A DNA stretch of 64,000 nt from Herbaspirillum aquaticum. GTDB lineage: Bacteria; Pseudomonadota; Gammaproteobacteria; Burkholderiales; Burkholderiaceae_D. Positions 56,050 to 64,000 of this stretch are shown here, piece after piece; the first letter of the stretch is position 1; the number at the start of each line of letters is the position of its first letter. Made by a program: the position numbers and the translations under genes. Under the pieces are notes generated by a model, which saw nothing but the letters and a program-made list of their open reading frames with translations, did no database searches and had not been told where the DNA came from. Location of the stretch: positions 62,001-126,000 of the forward strand of contig NZ_NJGV01000008.1 in the NCBI RefSeq assembly GCF_002213425.1. The letters are read 5' to 3'.

Positions 56050-56074
56050 TCCTGTCTTCTCCGAACCGGTCAGC

Positions 56075-57943
56075 TTAGGCTGCCAGCTTCTTCTCCAGCT
56101 TGTCCTTCACGCCCTGCAGTTCGACCGGCAGCTTGTGCTTGAGCTTGTCGAACAGTTCGGCATGCAGCTCCAGTTCCTTGGCCCAGGCGGCCTTGTCGAT
56201 GGAGGTGATGGTGGCGAATTGTTCGGCGCTGAAGTCCAGGCCTTCCCATTGCAGGTCATCGAAGCGCGGGGTGAGGCCGAACAGATGCTCGACACCGCCG
56301 GTCTTGACGCCCTGCGGATCCTCGATGCGGTCCAGCATCCACTTCAGCACGCGCATGTTGTCGCCGAAACCGGGCCAGACGAACTTGCCATCGGCATCGG
56401 TACGGAACCAGTTCACGCAGTAGATCTTGGGCAGCTCGGCAGGCGAGGCGGCGATCTTCTTGCCGATGTCCAGCCAGTGCTGGAAGTATTCGCTCATGTT
56501 GTAGCCGGCAAACGGCAGCATGGCGAACGGATCGCGGCGCACCACGCCCTGCTGGCCGACAGCCGCAGCGGTGGTTTCCGAACCCATGGTCGCGGCCATG
56601 TAGACGCCTTCGACCCAGTTGCGGGCTTCGGTCACCAGCGGCACGGTGGTGGAACGGCGGCCACCGAAGATGAAGGCCGAGATCGGCACGCCGGCCGGAT
56701 CGTCCCAGGCCGGATCGATCACCGGGTTCTGGGTGGCTGCGACGGTGAAGCGGGCGTTCGGATGCGCTGCCTTGCGGCCGGTTTCCTTGCCGATTTCCGG
56801 GGTCCAGTCCTTGCCCTGCCAGTCGATCAGGTGCGCCGGGGCCTCCTTGGTCATGCCTTCCCACCACACGTCGCCGTCATCGGTCAGCGCCACGTTGGTG
56901 AAGATGGTGTTGGCCGAGACCGAGGCCATGCAGTTGTAGTTGCTCTTTTCGTTGGTGCCCGGGGCCACGCCGAAATAGCCGGCTTCCGGGTTGATGGCAT
57001 ACAGGCGGCCATCGGCACCCGGCTTGATCCAGGCGATGTCGTCACCGATGGTGGTGACCTTCCAGCCGCCGAAGGCCTTGGGCGGGATCAGCATGGCGAA
57101 GTTGGTCTTGCCGCAAGCCGAGGGGAAAGCGGCGGCCACGTAGTGCTTCTTGCCTTCCGGGGATTCCACACCCAGGATCAGCATGTGCTCGGCCAGCCAG
57201 CCCTGGGCGCGGCCCATGGTGGAGGCGATGCGCAAAGCGAAGCACTTCTTGCCCAAGAGCGCATTGCCGCCGTAGCCCGAACCGTAGGACCAGATCTCGC
57301 GGGTTTCCGGATAGTGGACGATGTATTTGGTGGCATTGCACGGCCAGGCCACATCCTTCTGGCCAGCTGCCAGCGGTGCGCCCACGGTGTGCACGCAAGG
57401 CACGAACTCGCCATCGCTGCCCAGCACGTCATACACGGCTTTGCCCATGCGGGTCATGATGCGCATGTTCACGGCCACATAGGGAGAGTCGGACAATTCC
57501 ACGCCAATGTGGGCGATGGGCGAACCCAGCGGACCCATCGAGAACGGCACCACGTACAAGGTGCGGCCGGCCATGCAACCGTCGAAGAGACCGTTCAGGG
57601 TCTGGCGCATCTCGGCCGGATCGGTCCAGTTGTTGGTCGGGCCGGCGTCTTCCTTGTTCTGCGAGCAGATGAAGGTGCGGTCTTCCACGCGGGCCACGTC
57701 CGACGGATCGGAACAGGCCAGGTAGCTGTTGGGACGCTTGGCTTCGTTGAGCTTCTTCATGGTGCCGGCGGCAACCATTTCAGCGCACAGGCGATCGTAT
57801 TCTTCCTGCGAACCATCGCACCAGTAAATGCGAGCCGGCTTGGTCAGCGCAGCGATTTCGGCGACCCAGTTGATCAGTTTCTGGTGTTTGACGTAGGCGG
57901 GCGCATTGACTGCGGGAATGCCTGCCATGAGGGGTTGGTTCAT
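56075..57943 (-). CDS. pckG: Phosphoenolpyruvate carboxykinase (GTP)
   Basis: 622 residues. It converts oxaloacetate to PEP with GTP for gluconeogenesis. Kinase-1a (P-loop) [11 protein letters not shown] (about 280-290), and the kinase-2-like DDIAWI near 307, mark the GTP-type family. GGAGG before ATG 57943 is a good ribosome-binding site. The adjacent gap up to 58330 holds its promoter. Confidence 0.97.
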   Translation of the reverse strand: MNQPLMAGIPAVNAPAYVKHQKLINWVAEIAALTKPARIYWCDGSQEEYDRLCAEMVAAGTMKKLNEAKRPNSYLACSDPSDVARVEDRTFICSQNKEDAGPTNNWTDPAEMRQTLNGLFDGCMAGRTLYVVPFSMGPLGSPIAHIGVELSDSPYVAVNMRIMTRMGKAVYDVLGSDGEFVPCVHTVGAPLAAGQKDVAWPCNATKYIVHYPETREIWSYGSGYGGNALLGKKCFALRIASTMGRAQGWLAEHMLILGVESPEGKKHYVAAAFPSACGKTNFAMLIPPKAFGGWKVTTIGDDIAWIKPGADGRLYAINPEAGYFGVAPGTNEKSNYNCMASVSANTIFTNVALTDDGDVWWEGMTKEAPAHLIDWQGKDWTPEIGKETGRKAAHPNARFTVAATQNPVIDPAWDDPAGVPISAFIFGGRRSTTVPLVTEARNWVEGVYMAATMGSETTAAAVGQQGVVRRDPFAMLPFAGYNMSEYFQHWLDIGKKIAASPAELPKIYCVNWFRTDADGKFVWPGFGDNMRVLKWMLDRIEDPQGVKTGGVEHLFGLTPRFDDLQWEGLDFSAEQFATITSIDKAAWAKELELHAELFDKLKHKLPVELQGVKDKLEKKLAA

Positions 57944-58330
57944 ATGCTACCTCCAATGCCACAAGTTGATGAATTCGGTTGGCACGGCAGGATCGTCGTT
58001 GCACGGATCCGGCGGAATGAACACGCCAGTCAGCAGTACGGCGGTCTTGTCGGTGGCAGCCGTCTCCAGGAGCCCGGCTACCCACCCCGCCTCCTTGCTG
58101 GCGGCGGGTTTTGCTCACTCTTCGACAGTCGAGAGTGCAGGAAAGTGGCAGCGATTGTACCCCGATAAAACGGAATTTACGCAAATTTGTAGCGAAAAAT
58201 ACCCGACTTATGTAGTAGGTAATTACAAATCAAAAAAAATCTGTTTTTTCATTACCGTGACATATAACAGCCATTCCTTGATAAACCGCATAAACACTGG
58301 ATTTGCGGGGCATTGCGGCCGACGAGCCAT
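57944..58330. other. Intergenic region between pckG and a LysR gene
   Basis: 387 bp without a gene. The right half (58150-58290) is clearly AT-rich, including ATTACAAATCAAAAAAAATC. The pckG promoter must lie here; I cannot fix it. The downstream LysR gene ends at 58331, reading toward it. Confidence 0.6.
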
Positions 58331-59221
58331 TCACGTTGTGAATATCTCCTGCAGAAATGCGACAAAAACTTTCACCTTGGCTGTCTCCCGGCGTGTCGGC
58401 TGGTAAAGCGCCACGATGTCCGGACCGGCCACCTGCCATTCCGGCAGTACCGGCACCAGGCTACCCTCCTGCAAGGCTGGATCGAGGGTCACCGACATCT
58501 GCTGGATGATGCCCCCGCCGGCCTGCGCCGCAGCCACCATGGATTCCACGTGATCCATGGCCAGCAGGCCCTTTGGAATATGCGAGCTTTCCACGCCGTC
58601 ACGGCCAAAACGCCAGGGCTTGACCATGCGCGTGCGCGGGTTCATGAAACCCAGGCAGGCGAACTGGTCCAGCGCCTCGGGCGTCTGCGGCCAGCCGTGC
58701 TGCTGCAGGTAGGACGGTGCCGCGCAGCACAGGTAACGGGTACCGGCCAGCTTGCGCGCCACCATGCCGGAGTCGGCCAGGGTGCCGATGCGCACCACCA
58801 CGTCCAATCCCTCTTCCACCATGTCGACCATGCGGTCGCTGACGGTCACGCGCAGTTCCAGTTCGGGATATTGGCGCAGGAAGCGCGGCAGCGCCGGCGC
58901 CACGTAACGCCGGCTGATGACGCTGGGCAGGTCGACGCGCAGCAAGCCAGCCGGGCGCGTATCGGAAGCCCGCAAACCCGCCTCCAGCTCGCCCATGTCG
59001 GCCAGCAGCCGCAGCGCCTGCTCATGGCAGTGACGCCCCTCTTCGGTGAGCGACATGCTGCGCGTGGTCCGATTGAGCAGGCGCACCTTGAAATGCGCCT
59101 CCAGTGCGGCGACGTGGTTGGTCACCGAGGACGTGGACATGGAGAGCTTTTCAGCCGCCCGGCTGAATGCCCCCGCCTCGACCACGGTGCAAAAGACCTT
59201 GAGCATATCCAGTCGGTCCAT
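58331..59221 (-). CDS. LysR-family transcriptional regulator
   Basis: 296 residues. The N-terminal winged helix begins MDRLDMLKVFCTVVEAGAFSRAAEKLSMSTSSVTNHVAALE. A C-terminal periplasmic-binding-like co-inducer domain follows. GGGAGAACACC precedes the start. It is divergent from the quinone reductase-like gene 198 bp away, so it may control that gene or itself. The inducer is unknown. Confidence 0.9.
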   Translation of the reverse strand: MDRLDMLKVFCTVVEAGAFSRAAEKLSMSTSSVTNHVAALEAHFKVRLLNRTTRSMSLTEEGRHCHEQALRLLADMGELEAGLRASDTRPAGLLRVDLPSVISRRYVAPALPRFLRQYPELELRVTVSDRMVDMVEEGLDVVVRIGTLADSGMVARKLAGTRYLCCAAPSYLQQHGWPQTPEALDQFACLGFMNPRTRMVKPWRFGRDGVESSHIPKGLLAMDHVESMVAAAQAGGGIIQQMSVTLDPALQEGSLVPVLPEWQVAGPDIVALYQPTRRETAKVKVFVAFLQEIFTT

Positions 59222-59419
59222 GGTGTTCTCCCTGTGCTGTCGATATCAGTGCGCTGATTCTAGGGCATGGCGCCCTGCCGATTATTCGCCGATGCGCAAT
59301 TCTGACTTTGGCGCCGCCCGCTTTTTCGGCGCAAGGCAAACCGGGAGACTGCGTGCATCGACCTGCCGCCTTGCGGTGAGGCGATGCTTTCACCACCCAG
59401 ACCATCATCAGGAGTCATC

Positions 59420-60427
59420 ATGTCCAACGCCCCTTCCCTCATGCAAGCCGCCCTGCTGCCCCGGTTCGGCACCCCGCTGTCGATTGCCCCCATCGAGGTA
59501 CCGACGCTGCGCCCCGGCCAGGTGCTGGTGCGCATCGCCGCCAGCGGCGTCAATCCGCTCGATGCCAAGATCCAGGCCGGCAACGCCGCCCACGCCCAGG
59601 CCCGCCTGCCGGCCATCCTCGGCATCGACCTGGCCGGCGTGGTCGAGGCGGTCGCGCCTGGCGAAACCCGTTTCGTTGCCGGTGACGAGGTCTATGGCAT
59701 GACCGGCGGCATCGGCGGCGTGCCCGGTTCGCTGGCCCAGTTCGCCGCCGTCGATGGCGACCTGCTGGCCCACAAGCCGCGCAGCCTGGACATGCGCCAG
59801 GCCGCCGCCCTGCCGCTGGTCTTCATCACCGCCTGGGAAGGCCTGGTCGAGCGCGCCCGCGTACAGCCCGGCCAGAAAGTGCTGGTGCATGGCGGCGCCG
59901 GCGGGGTCGGCCACATCGCGGTGCAGATCGCCCGTGCACTGGGTGCCGAGGTCTACGCCACCGGCAGCGCCGACCAGAAGGGCCTCATCGAGAGCCTGGG
60001 CGCCACCGCCATCGACTACCGCAGCCTGCAGGTGGAAGACTACGTGCAGCAATACACCGACGGCAAAGGCTTCGACGTCATCTATGACACCGTCGGCGGC
60101 GCTACCCTGGACGCCTCCTTCGCCGCGGCCCGCCGCTATGTCGGGCACGTCGTCAGCTGCCTCGGCTGGGGTGCGCACAAGCTGGCGCCGCTCTCCTTCC
60201 GGGGTGCCACCTATTCGGGCGTCTTCACCCTGCTGCCCCTGCTGACCGGCGAAGACCGCGCACGCCATGGCCAGATCATGCGCGAAGCCGCGCGCCTGGC
60301 CGATGCCGGGAAATTGCGCATCCTGATGGACGAACGCCGCTTCACCCTGGAGCAGGTCAACCAGGCCCACGCCCTGCTGGCCGAGGGGCAGGCGCGCGGC
60401 AAGCTGGTCATCGACATCGGCAGGTGA
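59420..60427 (+). CDS. Zinc-free quinone reductase-like MDR oxidoreductase
   Basis: 335 residues from ATG 59420, supported by GGAG. The MDR fold opens MQAALLPRFGTPLSI; the coenzyme site GGAGGVGHIAVQIA is at about 155-168. No catalytic zinc Cys cluster is visible, which is typical of quinone oxidoreductases/enoyl reductases. It probably uses NADPH. The hydroxyacid dehydrogenase follows after 125 bp in the same direction. Confidence 0.88.
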   Translation: MSNAPSLMQAALLPRFGTPLSIAPIEVPTLRPGQVLVRIAASGVNPLDAKIQAGNAAHAQARLPAILGIDLAGVVEAVAPGETRFVAGDEVYGMTGGIGGVPGSLAQFAAVDGDLLAHKPRSLDMRQAAALPLVFITAWEGLVERARVQPGQKVLVHGGAGGVGHIAVQIARALGAEVYATGSADQKGLIESLGATAIDYRSLQVEDYVQQYTDGKGFDVIYDTVGGATLDASFAAARRYVGHVVSCLGWGAHKLAPLSFRGATYSGVFTLLPLLTGEDRARHGQIMREAARLADAGKLRILMDERRFTLEQVNQAHALLAEGQARGKLVIDIGR

Positions 60428-60552
60428 ATGGCGGGGAATCGGCCCCGGCAGCGCGGCCCGTGCCGAATCCCGGCAATCGCTTTATGATGGACGCCCACGC
60501 CGGCCACCCAGGTGGCCGGACACCGCCCATCAAGAGTGCCAGGAGACTTCCC

Positions 60553-61539
60553 ATGAAAATCGCCATCCTCGACGACTACCAGGATGCCGTGCGCCACCTC
60601 GACTGCTTCGGCCTGCTCGACGGCCACGACGTCAAGGTCTTCACCAACACCGTGCGCGGCGTCGGCCAGCTGGCCGCGCGGCTGGCGCCGTTTGACGCCG
60701 TGGTGCTCATCCGCGAACGCACCGCCCTCACCCAGCCCCTGCTGGAAAAACTCCCCCTGCTCAAACTGATTTCCCAGACCGGCAAGGTCAGCGGCCATGT
60801 GGACGTGGCCGCCGCCACCGCGCGCGGCATCGCCATCGTCGAAGGCGTGGGCGACCCCACCGCACCGGCCGAATTGACCTGGGCCCTCATCATGGCCGCC
60901 ATGCGCCGCGTGCCGCAATACTGCAGCGCCCTGCGCGCGGGCGCCTGGCAGCAGGTCTCACCCACCCCGCATCACAACCTGATCGGCACCGCCCTGAAGG
61001 GCCGTACCCTGGGCATCTGGGGCTACGGCAAGATCGGCAAGCTGGTGGCCGGCTACGGCCGCGCCTTCGGCATGCAGGTAGTGGTGTGGGGACGCGAGGC
61101 CAGCCGCGAACAAGCCATCAAGGATGGCCTGCAGGCCGCCGCCAGCAAGGAGGATTTCTTCGCCCAGGCAGACGTGCTGAGCCTGCACCTGCGCTTGAAC
61201 GACGCCACACGCGGCATCGTCAAGGCCAGCGACCTGGCCCACATGAAGCCGACCGCCTGCTTCGTCAACACCAGCCGTGCCGAACTGGTCGAGGCCGATG
61301 CGCTGGAAGCGGCCCTGCAAGCCGGCCACCCCGGGCTGGCCGCGCTGGATGTCTTCGAGCGCGAGCCGCTGCCGGTGGATTCACCGCTGCTGAAGATGGA
61401 CAACGTGGTGGCCGCGCCGCACCTGGGCTATGTGGAAAAAGACGGCTATGAACTTTACTTCCGCGCGGCCTTCCAGAACATCGTCGACTACGCCGCCGGG
61501 ACGCCGAAGAACGTGCTCAATCCTGAGGCTCTGGGGTGA
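60553..61539 (+). CDS. D-2-hydroxyacid dehydrogenase family protein
   Basis: 328 residues from ATG 60553 behind AGGAGA. Rossmann motif LGIWGYGKIGKLVAGYGR (about 153-170), catalytic Arg in NTSRAELVE (about 238), Glu in DVFEREPLP and His in APHLGYVEKD (near 295). It oxidises or reduces 2-hydroxy/2-oxo acids with NAD(P)H. The substrate is not fixed. Its end overlaps the converging unknown gene by 23 bp. Confidence 0.9.
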   Translation: MKIAILDDYQDAVRHLDCFGLLDGHDVKVFTNTVRGVGQLAARLAPFDAVVLIRERTALTQPLLEKLPLLKLISQTGKVSGHVDVAAATARGIAIVEGVGDPTAPAELTWALIMAAMRRVPQYCSALRAGAWQQVSPTPHHNLIGTALKGRTLGIWGYGKIGKLVAGYGRAFGMQVVVWGREASREQAIKDGLQAAASKEDFFAQADVLSLHLRLNDATRGIVKASDLAHMKPTACFVNTSRAELVEADALEAALQAGHPGLAALDVFEREPLPVDSPLLKMDNVVAAPHLGYVEKDGYELYFRAAFQNIVDYAAGTPKNVLNPEALG

Positions 61540-62281
61540 TGCGGTGAATGGTTCTGACCGGCGGGTCATAGGTCAGCTGGGGCATGGCCCCGGCGCGCTT
61601 CCACAGGTGCCGCCAACCCGGCGGCCAGGGTAGTGGCGGACCGGCGTATTCGGGGACATTGCGCCGGATCGGGATCACCGGCAGGTGTTCCGGGATGCTG
61701 CCGTTGCTGTGCCAGCCGAGGCTGAAGGCGTAATCCGGCAGGAGCGTGGCGCAGACCAGTTCGAACCAGCTGGCGTGGGCCTCGTCCTCGCCCAGCGCCT
61801 GGGCCAGTCCTTGCGGGTCGAACTGGGCCAGCAGGCGCGCCAGTTCCTCGGGGGACGAGGAGGGCCCATCACCCCAGCCCATCACCGGATTGAAGTTGTA
61901 ATCGGCCCCCGAGCCATACCAGCCTTCGCGCCAGGGCCGCTCGATCCAGTTGCGCGGGCCGCTGAAGAGATGCCAGCGCCAGTGCAGTCCGGACGGCTTG
62001 GGCCAGCTATAGAGGTAGAGCCGCTGGTAGCCGGCACGATGCAGCTCGCGCACCATGGCCATCAGGCGCGCATGCGGCATGCGGTCCGGCGGGGCGCGAC
62101 GGAACAGGATGGGCGTGCCATCGGCATGCTGCACTTCGTCCGACGACAGGTTCAGGTCCAGGGTGCGCACCTCGCTGCCGAAGCGCGCAGAAATCCAGCC
62201 CGTCATCAGGTTGACGAGCACGATCACGCCATAGCCGCGATGGCGGTGGAAGATGACGGTGCCGGGTGCCAGAGGTTTCAT
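61517..62281 (-). CDS. Tryptophan-rich protein of unknown function
   Basis: 254 residues from ATG 62281. I do not recognise the family. It is unusually rich in Trp (13 by hand count) and Pro. The first 30 residues (MKPLAPGTVIFHRHRGYGVIV) resemble a Tudor-like or CarD-like N-terminus, a weak resemblance only. No signal peptide or membrane segment. TATAAT on the minus strand at 62296-62291, 9 bp before the ATG, suggests a nearly leaderless transcript. Its end overlaps the hydroxyacid dehydrogenase by 23 bp. Confidence 0.72.
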   Translation of the reverse strand: MKPLAPGTVIFHRHRGYGVIVLVNLMTGWISARFGSEVRTLDLNLSSDEVQHADGTPILFRRAPPDRMPHARLMAMVRELHRAGYQRLYLYSWPKPSGLHWRWHLFSGPRNWIERPWREGWYGSGADYNFNPVMGWGDGPSSSPEELARLLAQFDPQGLAQALGEDEAHASWFELVCATLLPDYAFSLGWHSNGSIPEHLPVIPIRRNVPEYAGPPLPWPPGWRHLWKRAGAMPQLTYDPPVRTIHRITPEPQD

Positions 62282-62488
62282 ATCCGGTCCATTATAAATG
62301 TCCTTGGAAAATCGCTCCGGCCCCGCCCGTCTCCCCACGAAAATGAAGCTACCTGCGTGTAAGATAGCGCCTGCCAGCAGCCATTGCGGCGGCTATCCGG
62401 GGGGAAGCGGCTGGCACGCGGCGTCCGGGATCGCATCTTGCTTATCCCGCGATGTGAATATTTTGACCAGTTGGAAGATAGGAAACCC

Positions 62489-62974
62489 ATGAGCCTGCGC
62501 ATCATCGCCACCGGTGGCACCTTCGACAAGCATTACGACGAAATCGCAGGCCAGCTTGGCTTTGGCGAGAGCCACCTGCCGGACGTCATCGCCCGCGCCC
62601 GCATCACCACCGAAGTCTCCCTGGAAACCCTGCGCCTGCTCGATTCGCTGGAGATGCAGGACGGCGACCGCCAGCGCGTGCTGCAAGCCTGCCAGGCCTC
62701 GGCGCAACAGGCCATCGTCATCATCCACGGCACCGACACCATGCAGCAGACCGCCCAGGTGCTGGGGCAGGCGCTTACCGACAAGACGGTGGTGCTGACC
62801 GGCGCCATGATCCCCTACGAGATCGCCAACTCCGACGCCTTCTTCAACTTCGGCTTTGCCTGCGGCGTGGCCCAGGTGTTGCCGCCGGGCGTGTATGTGG
62901 CGATGAACGGCCGCATCTTCGCCTGGAACAAGGTTGCCAAGAACCGCAGCGCGGGCGTCTTCGAGCCGATCTGA
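62489..62974 (+). CDS. Short asparaginase-like protein (N-terminal domain only)
   Basis: 161 residues from ATG 62489 behind ATAGGAAA. It contains the asparaginase N-terminal motifs IIATGGTFD (about 5-13) and IIHGTDTM (about 77-84), and TDKTVVLTGAM (about 97-107), so the catalytic Thr, Thr-Asp and Lys positions are kept. Full-length L-asparaginases have about 330 residues; the C-terminal domain is absent here, without any frameshift trace. It resembles a known group of single-domain asparaginase-like proteins. Activity uncertain. Confidence 0.8.
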   Translation: MSLRIIATGGTFDKHYDEIAGQLGFGESHLPDVIARARITTEVSLETLRLLDSLEMQDGDRQRVLQACQASAQQAIVIIHGTDTMQQTAQVLGQALTDKTVVLTGAMIPYEIANSDAFFNFGFACGVAQVLPPGVYVAMNGRIFAWNKVAKNRSAGVFEPI

Positions 62975-63000
62975 CCGCAGCTACTGGCAGGCCCCGTCCT

Positions 63001-63903
63001 TCAGCGCGGCGCCTGCCGCTGCGCCCAGTCGCGGCAGAACGACAGCAGGGCCGAGAGGCCAGGTGAAGGCGCGCGATGGCGGCTGATTACCATATAGAAA
63101 TGCCGGCGCAAGGTCGGCAGGGGCGTGTCCAGTTCGACCAGCTTCTTCGATTCGATCAGATCTTCCACCACCGAGCGTGACAGGCAGCTGATGCCCAGGC
63201 CTTCGGCGGTAGCGCGCTTGATGGCTTCCGAATTGCCGAACTCGAAGGACGACGGCAGGTGATGCAGGTAGGGAATGAGCGCATGCTCGACCGCCTCGCG
63301 CGTGCCGGACCCGGCCTCGCGCAGCAGCCAGTCGGCCTCGCGCAGCATCTTCAGGGTGATCTTGCGGCGCGCGCGGACGATGGGGTGTTTGGGTGCAGCC
63401 ACCACGATTAGTTCATCGGTCATCCACGGTTCCACATGCACATCATCGGCATGGCAAGGCCCCTCGATGAGCCCGGCATCCACTTCGAAATTGACCACCG
63501 CATCGACGATGTCGGCCGTATTGGCGACCAGCGCGCGCACCCGCGCTCCTGCATGGCTGCGCCGGTAGGCCGCGATCATCGCCGGCAGCAGATAGCTGCC
63601 AATGGTGGTGGAAGCACCCAGGTGCAGGTCGCTGCCGGCGGCCGGATCGCTGAACTGGCGCTCGATGGTCTGGGCAGCATCCAGCATGTGGCGCGCCTGC
63701 GGCAGCAGCAGGCGGCCGCTGTCGTTCAACACCAGCCGCTTGCCGACACGGTCGAACAACTGCACGCCCAGCAGGCTCTCCAGTTCATTGAGCGCTGCGC
63801 TGGCCGCCGACTGCGACAGCGCCACCAGGCCAGCTGCCGCCGTGGTCGAGCCCGACTGGGCCACGGCCAGGAAAATCTGCAATTGCCGCAGCGTGATCCT
63901 CAT
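63001..63903 (-). CDS. LysR-family regulator, YeiE-like
   Basis: 300 residues from ATG 63903, with a perfect AAAGGAGG. The winged helix MRITLRQLQIFLAVAQSGS and the block FDRVGKRLVLNDSGRLLLP closely follow E. coli YeiE, as does GISCLSRSVVEDLI in the effector domain. YeiE in enterobacteria controls the sulfite/sulfate-exporter-like gene yeiH. The divergent partner here lies beyond the window. A palindrome at 63959-63979 is its likely operator. Confidence 0.88.
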   Translation of the reverse strand: MRITLRQLQIFLAVAQSGSTTAAAGLVALSQSAASAALNELESLLGVQLFDRVGKRLVLNDSGRLLLPQARHMLDAAQTIERQFSDPAAGSDLHLGASTTIGSYLLPAMIAAYRRSHAGARVRALVANTADIVDAVVNFEVDAGLIEGPCHADDVHVEPWMTDELIVVAAPKHPIVRARRKITLKMLREADWLLREAGSGTREAVEHALIPYLHHLPSSFEFGNSEAIKRATAEGLGISCLSRSVVEDLIESKKLVELDTPLPTLRRHFYMVISRHRAPSPGLSALLSFCRDWAQRQAPR

Positions 63904-63958
63904 CGATCCTCCTTTATGCATTTCTGACATGGGGGTGCGCAGAAAACGTCACCACGCC

Positions 63959-63979
63959 TCTACCTGCTCAACAGGTAGA
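63959..63979. promoter_or_regulatory. LysR-type operator candidate
   Basis: TCTACCTG (63959-63966), CTCAA, CAGGTAGA (63972-63979): 8-bp perfect arms. It fits the T-N11-A rule and lies 55 bp upstream of the LysR start, in the usual place for an autoregulatory site. Confidence 0.6.
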
Positions 63980-64000
63980 TATTAGCAAAATAACGCGTTT

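Noticed and set aside
56135-58168. 677-codon rightward frame opposite pckG
   Set aside because: Antisense shadow of a highly conserved enzyme gene.

Overview
The window is 64 kb of GC-rich (roughly 60-65% by eye) bacterial chromosome, densely packed with housekeeping and metabolic genes. It reads as a betaproteobacterium of the Burkholderiales, most likely Oxalobacteraceae and Herbaspirillum-like. This is an inference from the protein families, from an SAH riboswitch in front of ahcY, from a fused indolepyruvate oxidoreductase, and from the metK / lpxL-like / dapF / DUF484 / xerC gene neighbourhood. I see no insertion sequence, prophage, CRISPR array, tRNA or rRNA.

Layout. 1-629: gene-free, full of nested inverted repeats. 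630-11366: a purine and nucleoside block with urate hydroxylase PuuD, a Tsx-like outer-membrane channel, an NMT1/THI5-type ABC importer and a BMP-type nucleoside ABC importer. 11676-13632: minCDE, followed by an orphan response regulator. 14710-18710: hemA, prfA, dsbB, prmC. 18745-23816: fused indolepyruvate ferredoxin oxidoreductase and phenylalanine hydroxylase, with a candidate small RNA between them. 23897-29678: a leftward run of lytic transglycosylase, NDUFA9-like protein, GST, CCA-adding enzyme and GNAT. 29713-34630: the folate/methionine/SAM cycle (5-formyl-THF cyclo-ligase, metF, a small membrane protein, ahcY behind an SAH riboswitch, metK). 34822-37475: two lipid A-type acyltransferases and dapF. 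37567-40738: a Sel1-repeat protein and a major porin. 40992-45139: DUF484, xerC, a Fur-family regulator, a HAD phosphatase and a TraB/GumN protein. 45242-48760: argB and the birA-coaX-SPOR operon. 48872-52610: a VanZ-like protein, a 2Fe-2S protein, a hydrolase and a D,D-carboxypeptidase. 52838-55174: ahpC-ahpF. 55532-57943: a thioesterase and pckG. 58331-63903: two LysR regulators, an MDR-type reductase, a hydroxyacid dehydrogenase, a Trp-rich unknown and a short asparaginase-like protein.

How the genes fit together. The first block could take purine nucleosides across both membranes (Tsx-like channel, ABC importers) and oxidise urate (PuuD). The 30-35 kb block makes SAM (MetK), clears SAH (AhcY) and supplies methyl groups (MetF); the riboswitch links expression to SAH. 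AhpC and AhpF form a peroxidase pair with an OxyR-like site upstream. PhhA and the indolepyruvate oxidoreductase suggest aromatic amino acid catabolism.

The least explained signals are non-coding: a predicted ~110-nt RNA at 22747-22859 with two identical C-rich CCTCCCCT motifs, an intrinsic terminator directly before the first lpxL-like gene, a short reading frame plus hairpin in front of dsbB, repeated TTGTCGACAA-like sites before the first ABC operon, and the composite inverted-repeat region at the left end. No clearly new multi-gene system is visible.
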